Shown in pieces: positions 11,701-21,200 of a stretch of DNA of 64,000 bases. Source of the stretch: Meghimatium bilineatum (lineage: Eukaryota; Mollusca; Gastropoda; Stylommatophora; Philomycidae); assembly GCA_034231615.1 (NCBI GenBank), contig CM067322.1, positions 53,594,118 to 53,658,117 of the forward strand. The letters are read 5' to 3'. The number at the start of each line of letters is the position of its first letter. The first letter of the stretch is position 1. Position numbers and translations under genes: made by a program. Under the pieces are notes generated by a model. The model was not told the DNA's origin and did no database searches. It was given only the letters and a program-made list of their open reading frames with translations.

Positions 11701-14700
11701 CCTGCCTCCAAAGATACCGCACATTAGTTTATGTCAAAGTAGATTGTACGCCTGAACCCCACCAACATTAGATTACATCATTAGATTCAGTTTTCAATTC
11801 TTCATTTATATAAAAATTATATTCTTTAAAAACAAAAAAAAGTTATTGCATTTTCCAAACACTCACCAAAAATAACACAAATTGTCAAAAAAGAATTCGA
11901 CTGCCATGGGAATTATTCATCAGGTTAATGTTCAGTCTCAAACCCTCGCTTGTTCTCTCTTGTAGCAGGACAATGATCTTACTAGACTTCAAGCAGGATG
12001 TAGTCTAGAGAATGGAAGTGCATTGTGTTGTTTTATTTGCACCAATGGTCTGACACAGCCAACTGACAGTTCAAAGTGTTTATGTTTGTTTCTTTATTTA
12101 ACAAGATAATGTACTATTAAATTTTGTTTATTTGTTGTGTTTTCATCTAGTTCTGTGTCAACTAGAGTAGATGATTATTGTAGATTTCCACAATATATAG
12201 TATCTAGAAGCAAGATCTTTGTTGACTCTGCCTTTCCAAAATGTTGAACTAATATTTTGTCACAGTATTGTTCTCTCTCTTTCCTTCATTCCTGTCCATT
12301 GTCACAATGTTCCTATGAATACTATGATCTCATAAACATGAAGATTGTTTCTTTCTAGTGTTAATAAGAAATCACAATTTTGTATGTCACTTTGTCAGCA
12401 ACTCTTCCATTAAATTTCTAGCTTTCCATGGCATTCTCAGCAATCTTCTATAAAAGACACATCTCTGTGGTCTGAAAATCTTCCATGTTGGTTATAAAAT
12501 GTAATGTTTCATAGAATGTAGTAAGAAAATGTTTACATATATATTATATATGATTTTATTTTTATAACAAGATGTAGTCTTCATAATATATCATTTTGAA
12601 AATCTCAGTGTGCTCATTTTCCACAGGAAATTGTCAAGCTGGATCCTTGCAATCCCCTTTGTTTGGAATTGTATCAGCTCAAAGGCAAGTGTTGTTTTTA
12701 TATTCACTTCTTTTCTCTTTTCCTCATATTCTGGGAATATAATTGTTCTAGTTTTGTTTTTTAAGAATGCTTTTTGTTCTCTCTTTTAAGAATAATGTGT
12801 TTTGTATCTGCAAAATTGTTAAGTGTCCTGGCAGCTTTAATATAAACTGCCTATTGCTGTTTCTGTAACCCTCATATTTTTGTCAAATTGGTTGTTAGAA
12901 GCAATGATATACTTGTTTGTTAGAAGCAATGATATATTTGTTTTTAAAAGCAGTGATATATTTGGTTGTTAGAAACAGTGATATGTTTGGTTGTCATTGA
13001 CTATTATGTCTTGTTAAAACGATTGATCCCACTTTTATGATTGGATGTGCACCAGGTTTGTGATGTAGAGCTAAGTTTACTATAAAGTGGAAATGGACTG
13101 GTCTCGCAACCTCATATATTTAGTTTAGTTGAAGCATGTCCAATAAAGAACATTTTAAGCACAACTTATATATACAATCTCATTGCTATAACAATATTGA
13201 TCGTCAGCTCCTAAGCACTTCTATGATCAAGTTCATATCAGATTGGTTTGTGAGACTCCCACTAATTTCTCTTTATCGAAGAGAACAGCAACTATAATCT
13301 AATACATCATATCAGTCTAATATCATTTTTTACACTAGTATACGAGGCAGCTTAAAAAAGTTCCTGGAATACTCAACTAGTATTTGAATGAAACATATTG
13401 TTATGGAGATTATAGGTTATAATATCATTTATAACCATATAATCTTGCTGTAATTATGATATAAACCATATAATCTTGCCGTATATCTATTTATTCGCGA
13501 AACTCTTTATTGTCTTTCAGTGACAGGGGTAGAAGAGTTCTCTGGAAATGGCCCTCTTGTGTGCTGAGTATATTGTGGAATTTGTCGCCTCTTTTATTTC
13601 GGTGGTCCATCGTTTTTTAAGTCAGCCTCTAGGTCTGCCTCCACTGTATCTGTGTAGCATAGCTTGCTGTGGTATGCTGTCTGGTGGTGGTCTGCTGATG
13701 TGTGCAAACCATTTGATCTGTTGATTCTTAATATACTCCAAGATTTGGGCGGTGCCGGTTCATCTAATGTCCTCATTTCTCACTCTGTCTCTTAGCGATA
13801 TTCCTAGGATTCTGCGTAAGCATGCCATATGCCATTTCAGCTTTCACTAGTTTACGTTTGTATTATGCTGTAGTTGTCCATGTTCGGTATTGGTAGCACA
13901 GCGTTTGCATAATAATCATTTTGAATAGAGTTATTTTGGTGTTTGCAACTACATTTTTGTTTCTGAAGATTGGTGTCATTTGCCCTAGGGCATGGTATGC
14001 TTTACTGCATCTATTGTGTATTTCTTTACTGTTCTTGCCATCTGTTGTTATATTGCTTCCTAGAAATGTGCATTCTGTCACTTGTTTAAGTCTGTTGTTT
14101 CCAATAAATATATTGGTGTTTCTTTCTGTTCTTCCTATCTTCATTACTTCGGTCTTTTCTATGTTTATGTTACCTTCATGTTAAAGGTTTGGCATGTATG
14201 ATGTAACCTGTCTATTTGTCTTTGTAGTTGCTCTTCTGATGATTCTACTAGTGCTTGGTCATCTGCAAATAGCAATTTTGCATTGTAATTATGTAGAACA
14301 TGTGTCCTTTCTAGAAAGATCTGAGGGACATGTAATCAACATTTGACTGAGTGAACACTCTTAGTTGGCAACTGGAACAGAGTTCCTATGTGAATGCTAT
14401 GATATTAGTTTCTAACCCAGTATTTTTGGGTGATATTGTTAGGCCATACAATCAGTAGGTTGCTACTCTTTCTGAGTGATTCAAATACCAACTACCTTCA
14501 GCTGAAGTCGAGTACCTTGGCCATGTGTATGTATGTCTATATCCCCAAGAATTACAATGATTTGCTCTTACTTCCATGTGTGTGTGTGTGTGTATGTATG
14601 TATGTCTATATCCCTAAGAATTACAATTAGACTTACGTAAAACACAGGTTTATATATCGTCTCAATGGGACACCATAGACTATATCTAAATCTAGTGGGT

Positions 14701-17504
14701 AATGATGGGCAATTATGAGCACACAAGAAATCATAAAAATTACAATACACAAATCATATTCAACGTTTCAACCAAAAGGTCTTTATCAAGACACAAACAA
14801 AACATTAAAAGACGACGAATAGAAAAATTATCACGTCAAATTTCAACGTAATGTTAATCACAACGTAATGTTTTGTTTGTGTCTTGATAAAGACCTTTTG
14901 GTTAAAATGTTGAATATGATTTGTGTATTGTAATTTTTATGATTTCTTGTGTGCTCATCATTGCCAATCATTACCCACTAGTTTTAGATATAGTCTATGG
15001 TGTCCCATTGAAACGAAATATAAACCTGTGTTTTACGTAAGTCTAATTGTTGTTACGTTTCACGCAGTTACCTTGTATTGGTTGTCATACTAAGAATTAC
15101 AAGTGATTTGCTCTTACTTCCTATGCGCAGTAGAGTGGTTTCTCATTGCTTTCTTTCATACTCAGGAGACACCGGCTTAACCTTTGGTCATCCAAGATTT
15201 CATTACAACCTTCTGACCACCGAGTCAGACAGAACAATATATTTTATGGTAAAGATATGAGCAGAGCTACAAGTATTTCTGTGTAGCAGTTTGTAGTTTA
15301 CTAATCTCAGTTTTAAGTAAGAAGTATCCCTTATTCTGAGGCACATTTCTTTCAGCTGCGGACATTAGTAATAATTTGGTTATGTCAGAGCTTTTAACTA
15401 TCAAAAAATAGTGCAAAGAGCAGTTCTGGTAATCCAGTCATCACAACCTCCGGAATATAGTTAACTAACTTCCTTACTTTCTAGTCACAGTTTTAATGTT
15501 TTTTTGTTGCCCCCATACCTAGTTATTATATATGTTAATCTTTTATAATTTGGTGAGATAGATCACACACATCATTGTATTTATTTTACCAACAGAGTTA
15601 AATTACCCTGATGCTGTATCAATTCTTTTTGACTACTTGGACTATGCACACTGCGCTGGAAGTGAAGAAGTGTGGAAAGTTCTAGCAGACAAGTTAAGCA
15701 ATATAGACAGGTAAGAAAGGTATGATTCTCTTCTCCTGCAGGAATTTCTGAGGTCATGCTAGATCTTTAGGTGTGTCATGGGACAAAGTCTATCACTGTA
15801 GTTCATTTGGATGAAGCTTTCCAGTTACAGTGGTATCATCCATATAACTTTCTTCATATCGGATCAGGAAGCTAGTGAAATGACTACTGGGCTACCATGG
15901 TTCTCAATATGAATTTGTTAGTACATGAATATTTTAATATTAAATTGGTAGTGTACCCTATTCAGGACATAGTCATCAACCCAGCATTTTTTTGCTGTAG
16001 TGATTTTCTAGGCACTAAATTACATTTAGTAGTTTGCCATTGCATCTGAATTGTCTAGATGCACAATTGCCTGTGGTGAGATTCACAGGCATGCTCCACA
16101 CCACTAGAGAGCCAGGCAGTTTAATATTACTAGAAGGAATATTTAATGTTCGTATAAAAATGCAACACACTTTCTAAGCAGAAAGGAGTACAGAATAGTT
16201 TTTCTGACTCAGAATCGGCACTCTGGCCACCAGAGAGACAAAACACCAAATATTTCAAGAGAACCCATATCTTCATAATTAAATATGGCAGATACAGATA
16301 AATACTGCAAAAATTTGCAGAAACTAGAGGAGCTGCAAGAAACTGCCTCCATCCTAGACCAACACAAATGAAACAGGCATTTGGACCATCTACTAAACTG
16401 CCTAGTTGTCAGGTCCACCATCCTGTACATCACTGTGGAAATCCAAGTTTGTATGATGTGACAATCTGACAAAAGGAGGCAAAGGAACATACCAATATCT
16501 GTCACATACAACATCCACAGTTTGTCAGCGGGTAGCAGAAACTGCCTTCTAGTGGACCATATGGTTGATGGAGACTGTATACCGTGTATCATCAGATGGA
16601 AGATATTTCCTGTGGTAGATGAGGACAAGTATAGATAGGACAACATCCAAACAGAAAGTAGTACAAGTCTACAAATGTCAAAGAGGTACCAGCCCCCTTG
16701 TGGTATGGAGGAATCGGGCACCACCCGTGTTCATACATTCCTGATGCGCAACACACGTAATAGAGGAACAGAAAAAATATTTGAAAATGTTAGTATGAAA
16801 ATATGTATTCATTTTAGATTCTGTAAATTTTATTAATGATCATAACTTTGATAACTGTTGTACATATCAGCCCACAGCTGGAAGAAGCAGTCAGAAATTG
16901 TTGGAAAACTAGAAGAGATTGGTGGCCAAGCATGATTCTACAAAACCTTGACAGTGTTCATCATCCCACAAAGGAAGAATCCATTGTACAGAGTAAACAG
17001 TTAGTGCTAAAAGCATTATTGCATCTCGGTAAAATTATTAATTCTGTATTTATGTAGAATTGTGTACTTGTTCATGGCTGATACATATTAACTGTGTTTC
17101 CCACTATGTCTAACTGTTTCTGTAGTAACTCAATATATATATATATATATATATCAATTATCATAAATTGTATACATAGTGCTATATACATTATATACAT
17201 GCATAACATTTGCTCATATAAAGTGTGTGTGTGTGTATATATATACATTAACATAGACATTTGCTCATATAAAGTGTGTGTGTGTATATATATATATATA
17301 TACACATTAACATAGACATTTGCTCATATAAAGTGTGTGTGTATATATGTATATATATATATATATATATATACATTAACATAGACATTTGCTCATATAA
17401 AGTGTGTGTGTATATATATACATACATTAACATAGACATTTGCTCATATAAAGTGTGTGTGTGTATATATATATATACATTAACATAGACATTTGCTCAT
17501 ATAA

Positions 17505-17540
<36 letters not shown>

Positions 17541-18875
17541 CACATTAACATAGACATTTGCTCATATAAAGTGTGTGTGTATATATATATATATACATTA
17601 ACATAGACATTTGCTCATATAAAGTGTGTGTGTATGTGTATATATACATTAACATAGATATTTGCTCATATAAATATGTATTAGGTATGTTGATTATCCT
17701 CTTCGCACACCATACATGACCATATGTTCTCATATCTCCACTTCATTAAATCTCACAGGGTATAATGGCTGATGGTTCCGGTTCTTTGTTGGTTTAGTGC
17801 TCATTTTGAAATCTTTGTTAGGTGTTCTCTACAGGTCACACCTATCTTCACTTCCAACTTAGTCGATATTGATTCACGCACATGTATCTCAAAATCCTGT
17901 GATCGCACAGACTCACATAGAGCACTGAGTGTCTGCTATAGGACTATTCTCATGCATGTGTACTGACTCAATGAGACCGTATTTCCGAGAATATGGTTGT
18001 GAGCGAACTTTCTGTGCTGATGGCTCCAATGTGGCACCTCTGCAACCCTAATAGACTATTTGTTTTATTATTTTAATGGAACTTGAAAACTAACAGATAT
18101 TGAGAATTAAATATCAGAAATGAAAATGAGATTGTCAATATGGTTTTTATATCCCAGAATAGATCATTTTCATGATTTTATTTATTTGTGTTTTAGATAA
18201 AAAGATCAAGAAAAAAAAGAGAAGAAATGATGATTCTGACACAGACCATGAGCCAGCAGGTAAAAATCAATGTTATGATTATCTGAAGTCTTAGAAAAGA
18301 TAGTTGAATCAGCACAGGAGCCTTAGAAATGCTTTCATATACTGAGTCTTTATTTTTGTATATAGTCACAACACTTTATTTGTCTGCTCAGAATTTTTTT
18401 GTATCCCTCTTTGGAACTAGAGTGAATTAGTTAACCTGCAGTGTACTCCACCATTGTTATGCACTACTTTAGCGACATGGAATCACATAATCGTTAATGT
18501 CACGTTAGTAGAACCGTTGAATCATAGCTAGACATAGTATTCTACTTCCTATTCCGGCTTTGTGTTTGGAAAAGAAGAGTGTATCTGGTGAGTTATTTTT
18601 AAATATCAAGACATCTGTCCTGATCAATGTTAACCGGGTTATAATGGCCGTCAATATGTGTAACTGACGTAAAATTATTATGGATTGTGATTTTAGTGAT
18701 AGGAATTCTTGAGAATTACCTTTGTTTTCAAAGTAGATAAAGTAACACATTGGTTTTGTTATGAAATGACACAGGATAAGTATGTGCCGATATATATTGA
18801 CATAGACTACAGACACTAGGTCTAAGTCTAGAGAACAATAGATCTAACAAGGTTAAGTGATATCTACATGTTTTA

Positions 18876-18911
<36 letters not shown>

Positions 18912-21200
18912 TTTTCATCTTCACAACTTTTTCACCTCACACCTCTTGTATAATACATACCAAAGAAAACTTAAAACACCCATAAAAAATAATACAAATT
19001 GTCAAAAAAGAAACTGGCGGTGTGGGGAAATTAAGTTTTTTCATTTGGCGTGCTTAAGGTTAACACTTTTCTGACCAGCAATCCAGAGTGTACTTATCGA
19101 CCATTACTGAATGTGCACACAAAATTTGATAAATTGACATCACAGCCTTTAAAAATATGTATAAAATCGATCTAGCGCAAGAGAGCCCTTGAAACTTTTA
19201 TGTGTTGTAACAACTATTTGCTGTTTCTGAATGAATTTGAAAGCCCCAAAGTTATTTAAAGTGTAAAATGCTAGGCCTAGATTTACATTACTTTCTATAT
19301 ATCATACAACTGATTTATTCATGATAAATACTCATGAACGATGCTTATATCTGTATTTCACACATGCCAGCATTTTAGAACAACGTTAATTTCCCAAACA
19401 ATTTTTTTGTAACAGAATTTCATTGGGGTTCCGGTATTTCTGAAGTATAGTAGTTTCGACGATCAGTGGAAGTGGTCAGCAAGTATCTGTAACGGAAATT
19501 AGCTGAGCTGAAATTGGATTGTAATGTGTTAAATTATCCAGGTTTTTTTAAATTTTCATATATAATCCTATCCTGTAACCCATTATGGTTGTAGTGGTAC
19601 CACATTGGATGATTTAGTCACACAGTCCTCCAGTGATTTCCATCTTCAATGATGCGGATGTGAAGAAAAATCTTGTCTTGTCCATTCTTTGATGTCTATC
19701 CATTCTTTTATTTTGCCTCCTCTGTTTCTTCCACCATCGGCAGTTCCCTGCAGTATTGTTTTTTACAATGAATCATGTCCAAACCATGCAAGTTTTTGTC
19801 ACTTTATTATTGAAAGAAATGGCTCTTGTGGACTTGCATACATGTCTATTTTATTTCTTACGTACACATTTGTCTGTAACATTTGTATTTTTCTTCGGTG
19901 TTCATTCTCAAACTCCTGCTGAAATCTCTTGTAGCAAGATCGTTGTCCTACTAGATTTCCAGAGAATGTTTTGTCGCCATTTTTTTGCACCAATGGCCCG
20001 ACACATCCGTCTTCAATGGATTTGTATTCAAAGGCCTGTAGTCATCTCTCCATGTCCGCAGTGAGTGTCCAACTCTTAGAATCATACAACCCAATGGAAA
20101 GCGCTATTGAGTTATAAAGTTTGATAGCTCAAAAAAGATTTAAACGTTTCTTCTTCTTCTTTCGTTCACTTGAAACATGTCTATATCTGTAATTCTGTCT
20201 CCTTAATAAAACTCACTGTCTTTTGTAGTTCATACAGTGTCCCATAGAGTTTTGATTCTAGTGTTGTTTCCTCTGGCCAATATGTCTGCCTCAGCGTTTC
20301 ATGCTCAGAACACTCTTGAAGTATATGTTTGCCACTCTGTGCTGCCTGTACACATGGCCGTGTTGCCAATCTTGAACTTTGTATACATATGACTGCTGAG
20401 TTGGTTGTGTCCTGTTCTGAGACGTAGAATTATAACTTGTTCTGGTCTGTTCATAATATGATAGTCATCTTGTGTTGGTGGCTTTCTTATTGACTTGATC
20501 ATCTGTTTTTTCTGATGGTAGGTGATTGGTATATCTGGTTGGTCTTCGGCAGCACCTTCCTTAGCCAGTTGGTCTGCTTTTTCATTTCCTGGAATTCCAC
20601 AGTGAGAGGGTATCCACTGCATTGTTACCCTATACTGGTAAGACAATTCGCTAAGTAGTTTTTTCAAGTCTGTTAGTTTTCCAGACGGAAGAGCTTGAAG
20701 CACTGACCTTGCATCTATCAGGAATACCACAGGCTGTAGGTCAGAGTTGGAGTTCAGCATTTAAACGTTTTAATCGTTTGAAAGCTTTTCCAAATTAAGT
20801 TTAGCCTTGACATAGAAGCTAAAGCCATCTGCAGCCTTATCTTTAATTCTGTTTTGCATTTTCCATCGCTGCTTATGCTAGATTCGAAGTATTTTCATGC
20901 ATTCACCTCTTCAGGTTTATATCCATTCATGATGCTGATCTGTGTTGATTTCAGTTCCATACTTGCTGGAAATAAATAATGTGCCTTTATGAATAGGGTT
21001 CTTTCTGTGCTGATGGCTCCATTCTGGCACCAGTGCAATCATAATAGGCTATGGATTTTATTATGGGACTTGAGAATTAAATATCAGAAATGAAAATGAG
21101 ATTGTGTCAATATGATTTTTATATCTCAGAATAGATCATTTTCATGATGTGACTTATTTGTGTTTTAGATAAAAAGATCAAGGAAAAAAAGAGGAGATGA
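5629..21200 (+). CDS. TAF1A: TAF1A (RNA polymerase I SL1 subunit), 3' part of gene
   Basis: TAF1A is a TBP-associated factor of the SL1/TIF-IB complex that recruits RNA polymerase I to the rDNA promoter in the nucleolus. Exons at 5629-5765, 7095-7247, 12627-12684, 15596-15710, 16871-17028 and 18197-18259 join in one open frame. Signatures recalled from the animal family are in the right order: PGVWD-x-F, then NPNAH-x-YLY, then L-x-x-LFD-x-LDY, then R-x-x-WWP, then a lysine-rich tail. All splice sites are GT-AG except a GC donor at 12685. The start codon and roughly the first half of the protein (about 240 residues in vertebrate TAF1A) were not found in 1-5628 and probably lie further left. 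The stop is taken as TGA 21198-21200 in a duplicated copy of the tail exon; a stop at the end of an unspliced exon 6 is the alternative. Convergent with EIF3K, whose 3' end is about 5 kb away. Confidence 0.88.
5796..5818. repeat. Poly-C tract (23 C)
   Basis: Uninterrupted run of 23 cytosines between tttaa and aatattcc, 30 bp into the intron after TAF1A exon a. Confidence 0.95.
7095..7247 (+). CDS. TAF1A: TAF1A exon b (NPNAH exon)
   Basis: Acceptor ttttcaaacag, donor CAG|GTTGGA. The 153 nt (51 codons, phase 0 at both ends) encode IYEHYGQIEECRDILTSY and RNPGNPNAHRYLYQFASN. The helical-repeat character and the NPNAH-x-YLY motif match the central TAF1A region. Confidence 0.88.
7585..7740 (-). 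mobile_element. tRNA-like SINE fragment
   Basis: On the minus strand, TGGCGGAATGG fits a pol III A box and GAGTTCGATCTC fits a B box, although their spacing is shorter than in a tRNA. The 3' part (tagaaaatcactacagc, ...gctgggtt) recurs at 9745-9895, 15955-16115 and 37890-37960, so it is a dispersed family. Confidence 0.55.
7825..8345 (-). repeat. About 500-bp dispersed repeat, inverted relative to 22137-22650
   Basis: The block reads as the diverged reverse complement of 22137-22650, with matching tracts including cataggaaaaca, gcatgcaaccaaatgttca, accaccaattgactac and gaagcttctataagaaga. No coding frame is shared. Origin unknown; a SINE/LINE composite or a DNA-transposon fragment is possible. 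Confidence 0.75.
8455..9480. mobile_element. MITE-3 copy, TTAA-ended
   Basis: Starts at TTAA 8455-8458 with CCCTTTCATCCCTATGAGAT. It matches 34464-35345 over most of its length (shared tracts: caattgtcaatccctgatcc, tatgatgatgataa, cctatatcaaagataattta, gcaaattgataaactcatcg). A matching inverted right end was not seen, so this may be the left part of a longer piggyBac-like element. Small frames inside are not conserved between the two copies. Confidence 0.65.
9481..10370. other. Intronic; SINE 3' fragments at about 9745-9895, otherwise nothing
   Basis: Two short stretches (ctgaattgatggctacgtcc and the similar block at 9830-9895) repeat the tRNA-like SINE tail. No genes seen. Confidence 0.5.
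10375..10845 (+). pseudogene. RTE-like LINE, C-terminal RT fragment
   Basis: Discontinuous plus frames read QEFKYVGRIFTAD, PILKHTSIAMETKRQIINSL, IPILCFQCQS, CLRKAANRTRRYHVRNEEV and ETARYRERPRRKWIEEF. The order FKYLG - RxxLYxSxxxPxLxYGxE - CLRxxxxxxxxDxxRNxxV - GRPRxxWxxxxx is the thumb and C-terminus typical of RTE-like and related LINEs. Several stops and frameshifts. Lies in the TAF1A intron between exons b and c. Confidence 0.7.
11846..12065 (-). mobile_element. MITE-1 end fragment and minus-oriented SINE-1 3' part
   Basis: 11846-11905 resembles the inner part of the MITE-1 right end (acacaaattgtcaaaaaaga, as at 18990). 11927-12057 is the reverse complement of the SINE-1 3' region (ttgtagcaggacaatgatct, caggatgtagtctagagaat, tttatttgcaccaatggtct). 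Confidence 0.6.
12627..12684 (+). CDS. TAF1A: TAF1A exon c, followed by a GC-AG intron
   Basis: Acceptor ttttccacag. The 58 nt encode EIVKLDPCNPLCLELYQLK plus one base. The donor is AAAG|GCAAGT, a consensus GC donor; there is no GT that keeps frame with the next exon. In vertebrate TAF1A the same place has an isoleucine/valine-proline helix followed by L-E-x-H. Confidence 0.8.
12893..13000. repeat. Minisatellite, about 28-bp unit, roughly 4 copies
   Basis: Diverged tandem units of the form gttagaagcaatgatata followed by tttgttt. Immediately 3' of TAF1A exon c. Confidence 0.75.
13510..14300 (-). pseudogene. RTE-like LINE RT fragment
   Basis: Minus-strand frames read AKLLFADDQALVESSEEQL (RT motif C, FADD), then QVTECTFLGSNITTDGK, EIHNRCSKAYHALGQMTPIF and ITLFKMIIMQTLCYQYRTW, with MAYGML-type C-terminal sequence beyond. 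The domain order is intact but frameshifts occur near 14150 and 13860. Lies between TAF1A exons c and d, antisense to the gene. Confidence 0.75.
14624..15049. mobile_element. Foldback element, 183-bp inverted arms, 60-bp spacer
   Basis: 14624-14806 and 14867-15049 are near-identical inverted repeats. The left arm opens caattagacttacgtaaaac and the right arm closes with its complement. The arms contain gataaagaccttttggttga followed by aacgttgaatatg. A related single arm occurs at 36636-36800 with the internal motif at 37040-37065, so the family is dispersed. No coding capacity. The flanks share aagaattacaatgatttgct-like sequence on both sides (14548 and 15094). Confidence 0.85.
15596..15710 (+). 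CDS. TAF1A: TAF1A exon d (LFDYLDY exon)
   Basis: Acceptor ttttaccaacag, donor GACAG|GTAAGA. The 115 nt plus the carried-over G encode ELNYPDAVSILFDYLDYA and EEVWKVLADKLSNID. It aligns by eye with the LEVLF-x-x-LDF region of TAF1A. Confidence 0.87.
15955..16115 (-). mobile_element. tRNA-like SINE fragment
   Basis: Shares attcaggacatagtcatcaa, cccagcattttt, gctgtagtgattttctaggc and cacaattgcc with 7575-7740. On the minus strand the pol III-like boxes are degraded. Confidence 0.55.
16120..16800. other. Intron between TAF1A exons d and e, no supported gene
   Basis: A 171-aa minus frame (16209-16724) exists but has no recognisable domain, only hydrophobic low-information sequence. The same stretch also reads fairly openly on the plus strand. 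Could be part of an unrecognised repeat. Confidence 0.4.
16871..17028 (+). CDS. TAF1A: TAF1A exon e (RRDWWPS exon)
   Basis: The frame decides the acceptor: starting at 16871 (after tacatatcag) gives LEEAVRNCWKTRRDWWPSMI, whereas using the next AG at 16877 runs into a stop. The 158 nt end LVLKALLHLG before GTAAAA. R-x-x-WWP is a strong TAF1A landmark near its C-terminus. Confidence 0.88.
17140..17690. repeat. Compound minisatellite, about 60-bp unit, roughly 8 copies
   Basis: The unit is acattaacatagacatttgc followed by tcatataaagtgtgtgtgt and a variable (TA)n or (TATG)n run. Units are almost identical apart from run length. Lies about 110 bp after TAF1A exon e. Confidence 0.93.
18006..18404 (+). 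repeat. Duplicated block, copy 1 (contains TAF1A exon f)
   Basis: Aligns by eye with 20999-21362 throughout: tttctgtgctgatggctcca, cagaatagatcattttcatg, the exon, gataGTTGAATCAGCACAGG and ttgtctgctcag are all in the same order and orientation. Confidence 0.85.
18197..18259 (+). CDS. TAF1A: TAF1A exon f, basic-acidic tail (copy 1)
   Basis: Acceptor tgtgttttag, donor GCAG|GTAAAA. The 63 nt are a symmetric phase-1 exon encoding DKKIKKKKRRNDDSDTDHEP. The lysine run matches the basic C-terminal tail of TAF1A and looks like a nuclear or nucleolar localisation signal. If left unspliced, the frame stops at TAG about 30 nt into the intron. Confidence 0.75.
18879..18908. repeat. Poly-C tract (30 C)
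   Basis: Run of 30 cytosines between tttataa and aatttttc, in the same AA-C(n)-AA context as 5796-5818. Confidence 0.95.
18940..19059. mobile_element. MITE-1 right-end fragment
   Basis: Ends ggcgtgcttaagg next to TTAA 19060-19063 and carries the inner motif caaattgtcaaaaaagaaac also seen at 11862 and 46465. Shares its TTAA with the MITE-2 copy that follows. Confidence 0.6.
19060..19532. mobile_element. MITE-2 copy, TTAA-ended, diverged
   Basis: Left end TTAA 19060-19063 then CACTTTTCTGACCAGCAAT; probable right end gtgTTAA at 19526-19532. Internal motifs (acttatcgaccattactga, atcgatctagcgcaagagag, tgatttattcatgataaat) match the copies at 26467 and 43669. Confidence 0.65.
19893..20015 (-). 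mobile_element. SINE-1 3' part
   Basis: Reverse complement of the SINE-1 tail region: cattctcaaactcctgctga, tagcaagatcgttgtcctac, tttgcaccaatggcccgaca. Confidence 0.65.
20030..20970 (-). pseudogene. RTE-like LINE fragment, interrupted by LINE A
   Basis: On the minus strand 20960-20771 reads FESSISSDGKCKTELKIRL and MALASMSRLNLIWKS. After the insertion at 20138-20770, the 20137-20030 side reads a degraded YNSIALSIGLYDSKSWTLTA. This is the (F)KYLGSxxSSDGxxxxEIxxRI to YGxESWTLT segment of RTE-like LINEs. It lies in the TAF1A intron between exons f and f'. Confidence 0.75.
20138..20770 (-). mobile_element. LINE A insertion, 5'-truncated, with 12-bp TSD
   Basis: 20150-20758 is a minus-oriented LINE A 3' end starting within RNase H (VVFLIDARSVLQALPSG, QWIPSHCGIPGNEKADQLAK) and running through HILQECSEHETLRQTYWPEE to a (GAA)n tail (TTCTTCTTC on the plus strand at 20150). 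Direct repeats atttaaacgttt at 20138-20149 and 20759-20770 are perfect. It is about 96% similar by eye to 50127-50755. Confidence 0.92.

Noticed and set aside
16209-16724. 171-codon open frame on the minus strand
   Set aside because: No recognisable domain, no splice or promoter context, and it lies in a TAF1A intron.
17140-17690. CRISPR-like regular repeats
   Set aside because: Spacers are microsatellite runs and the genome is animal; this is a minisatellite.
17072-17733. Open frames rich in I-Y-I-Y and T-H-T-H
   Set aside because: They are translations of (TA)n and (TG)n minisatellite units.
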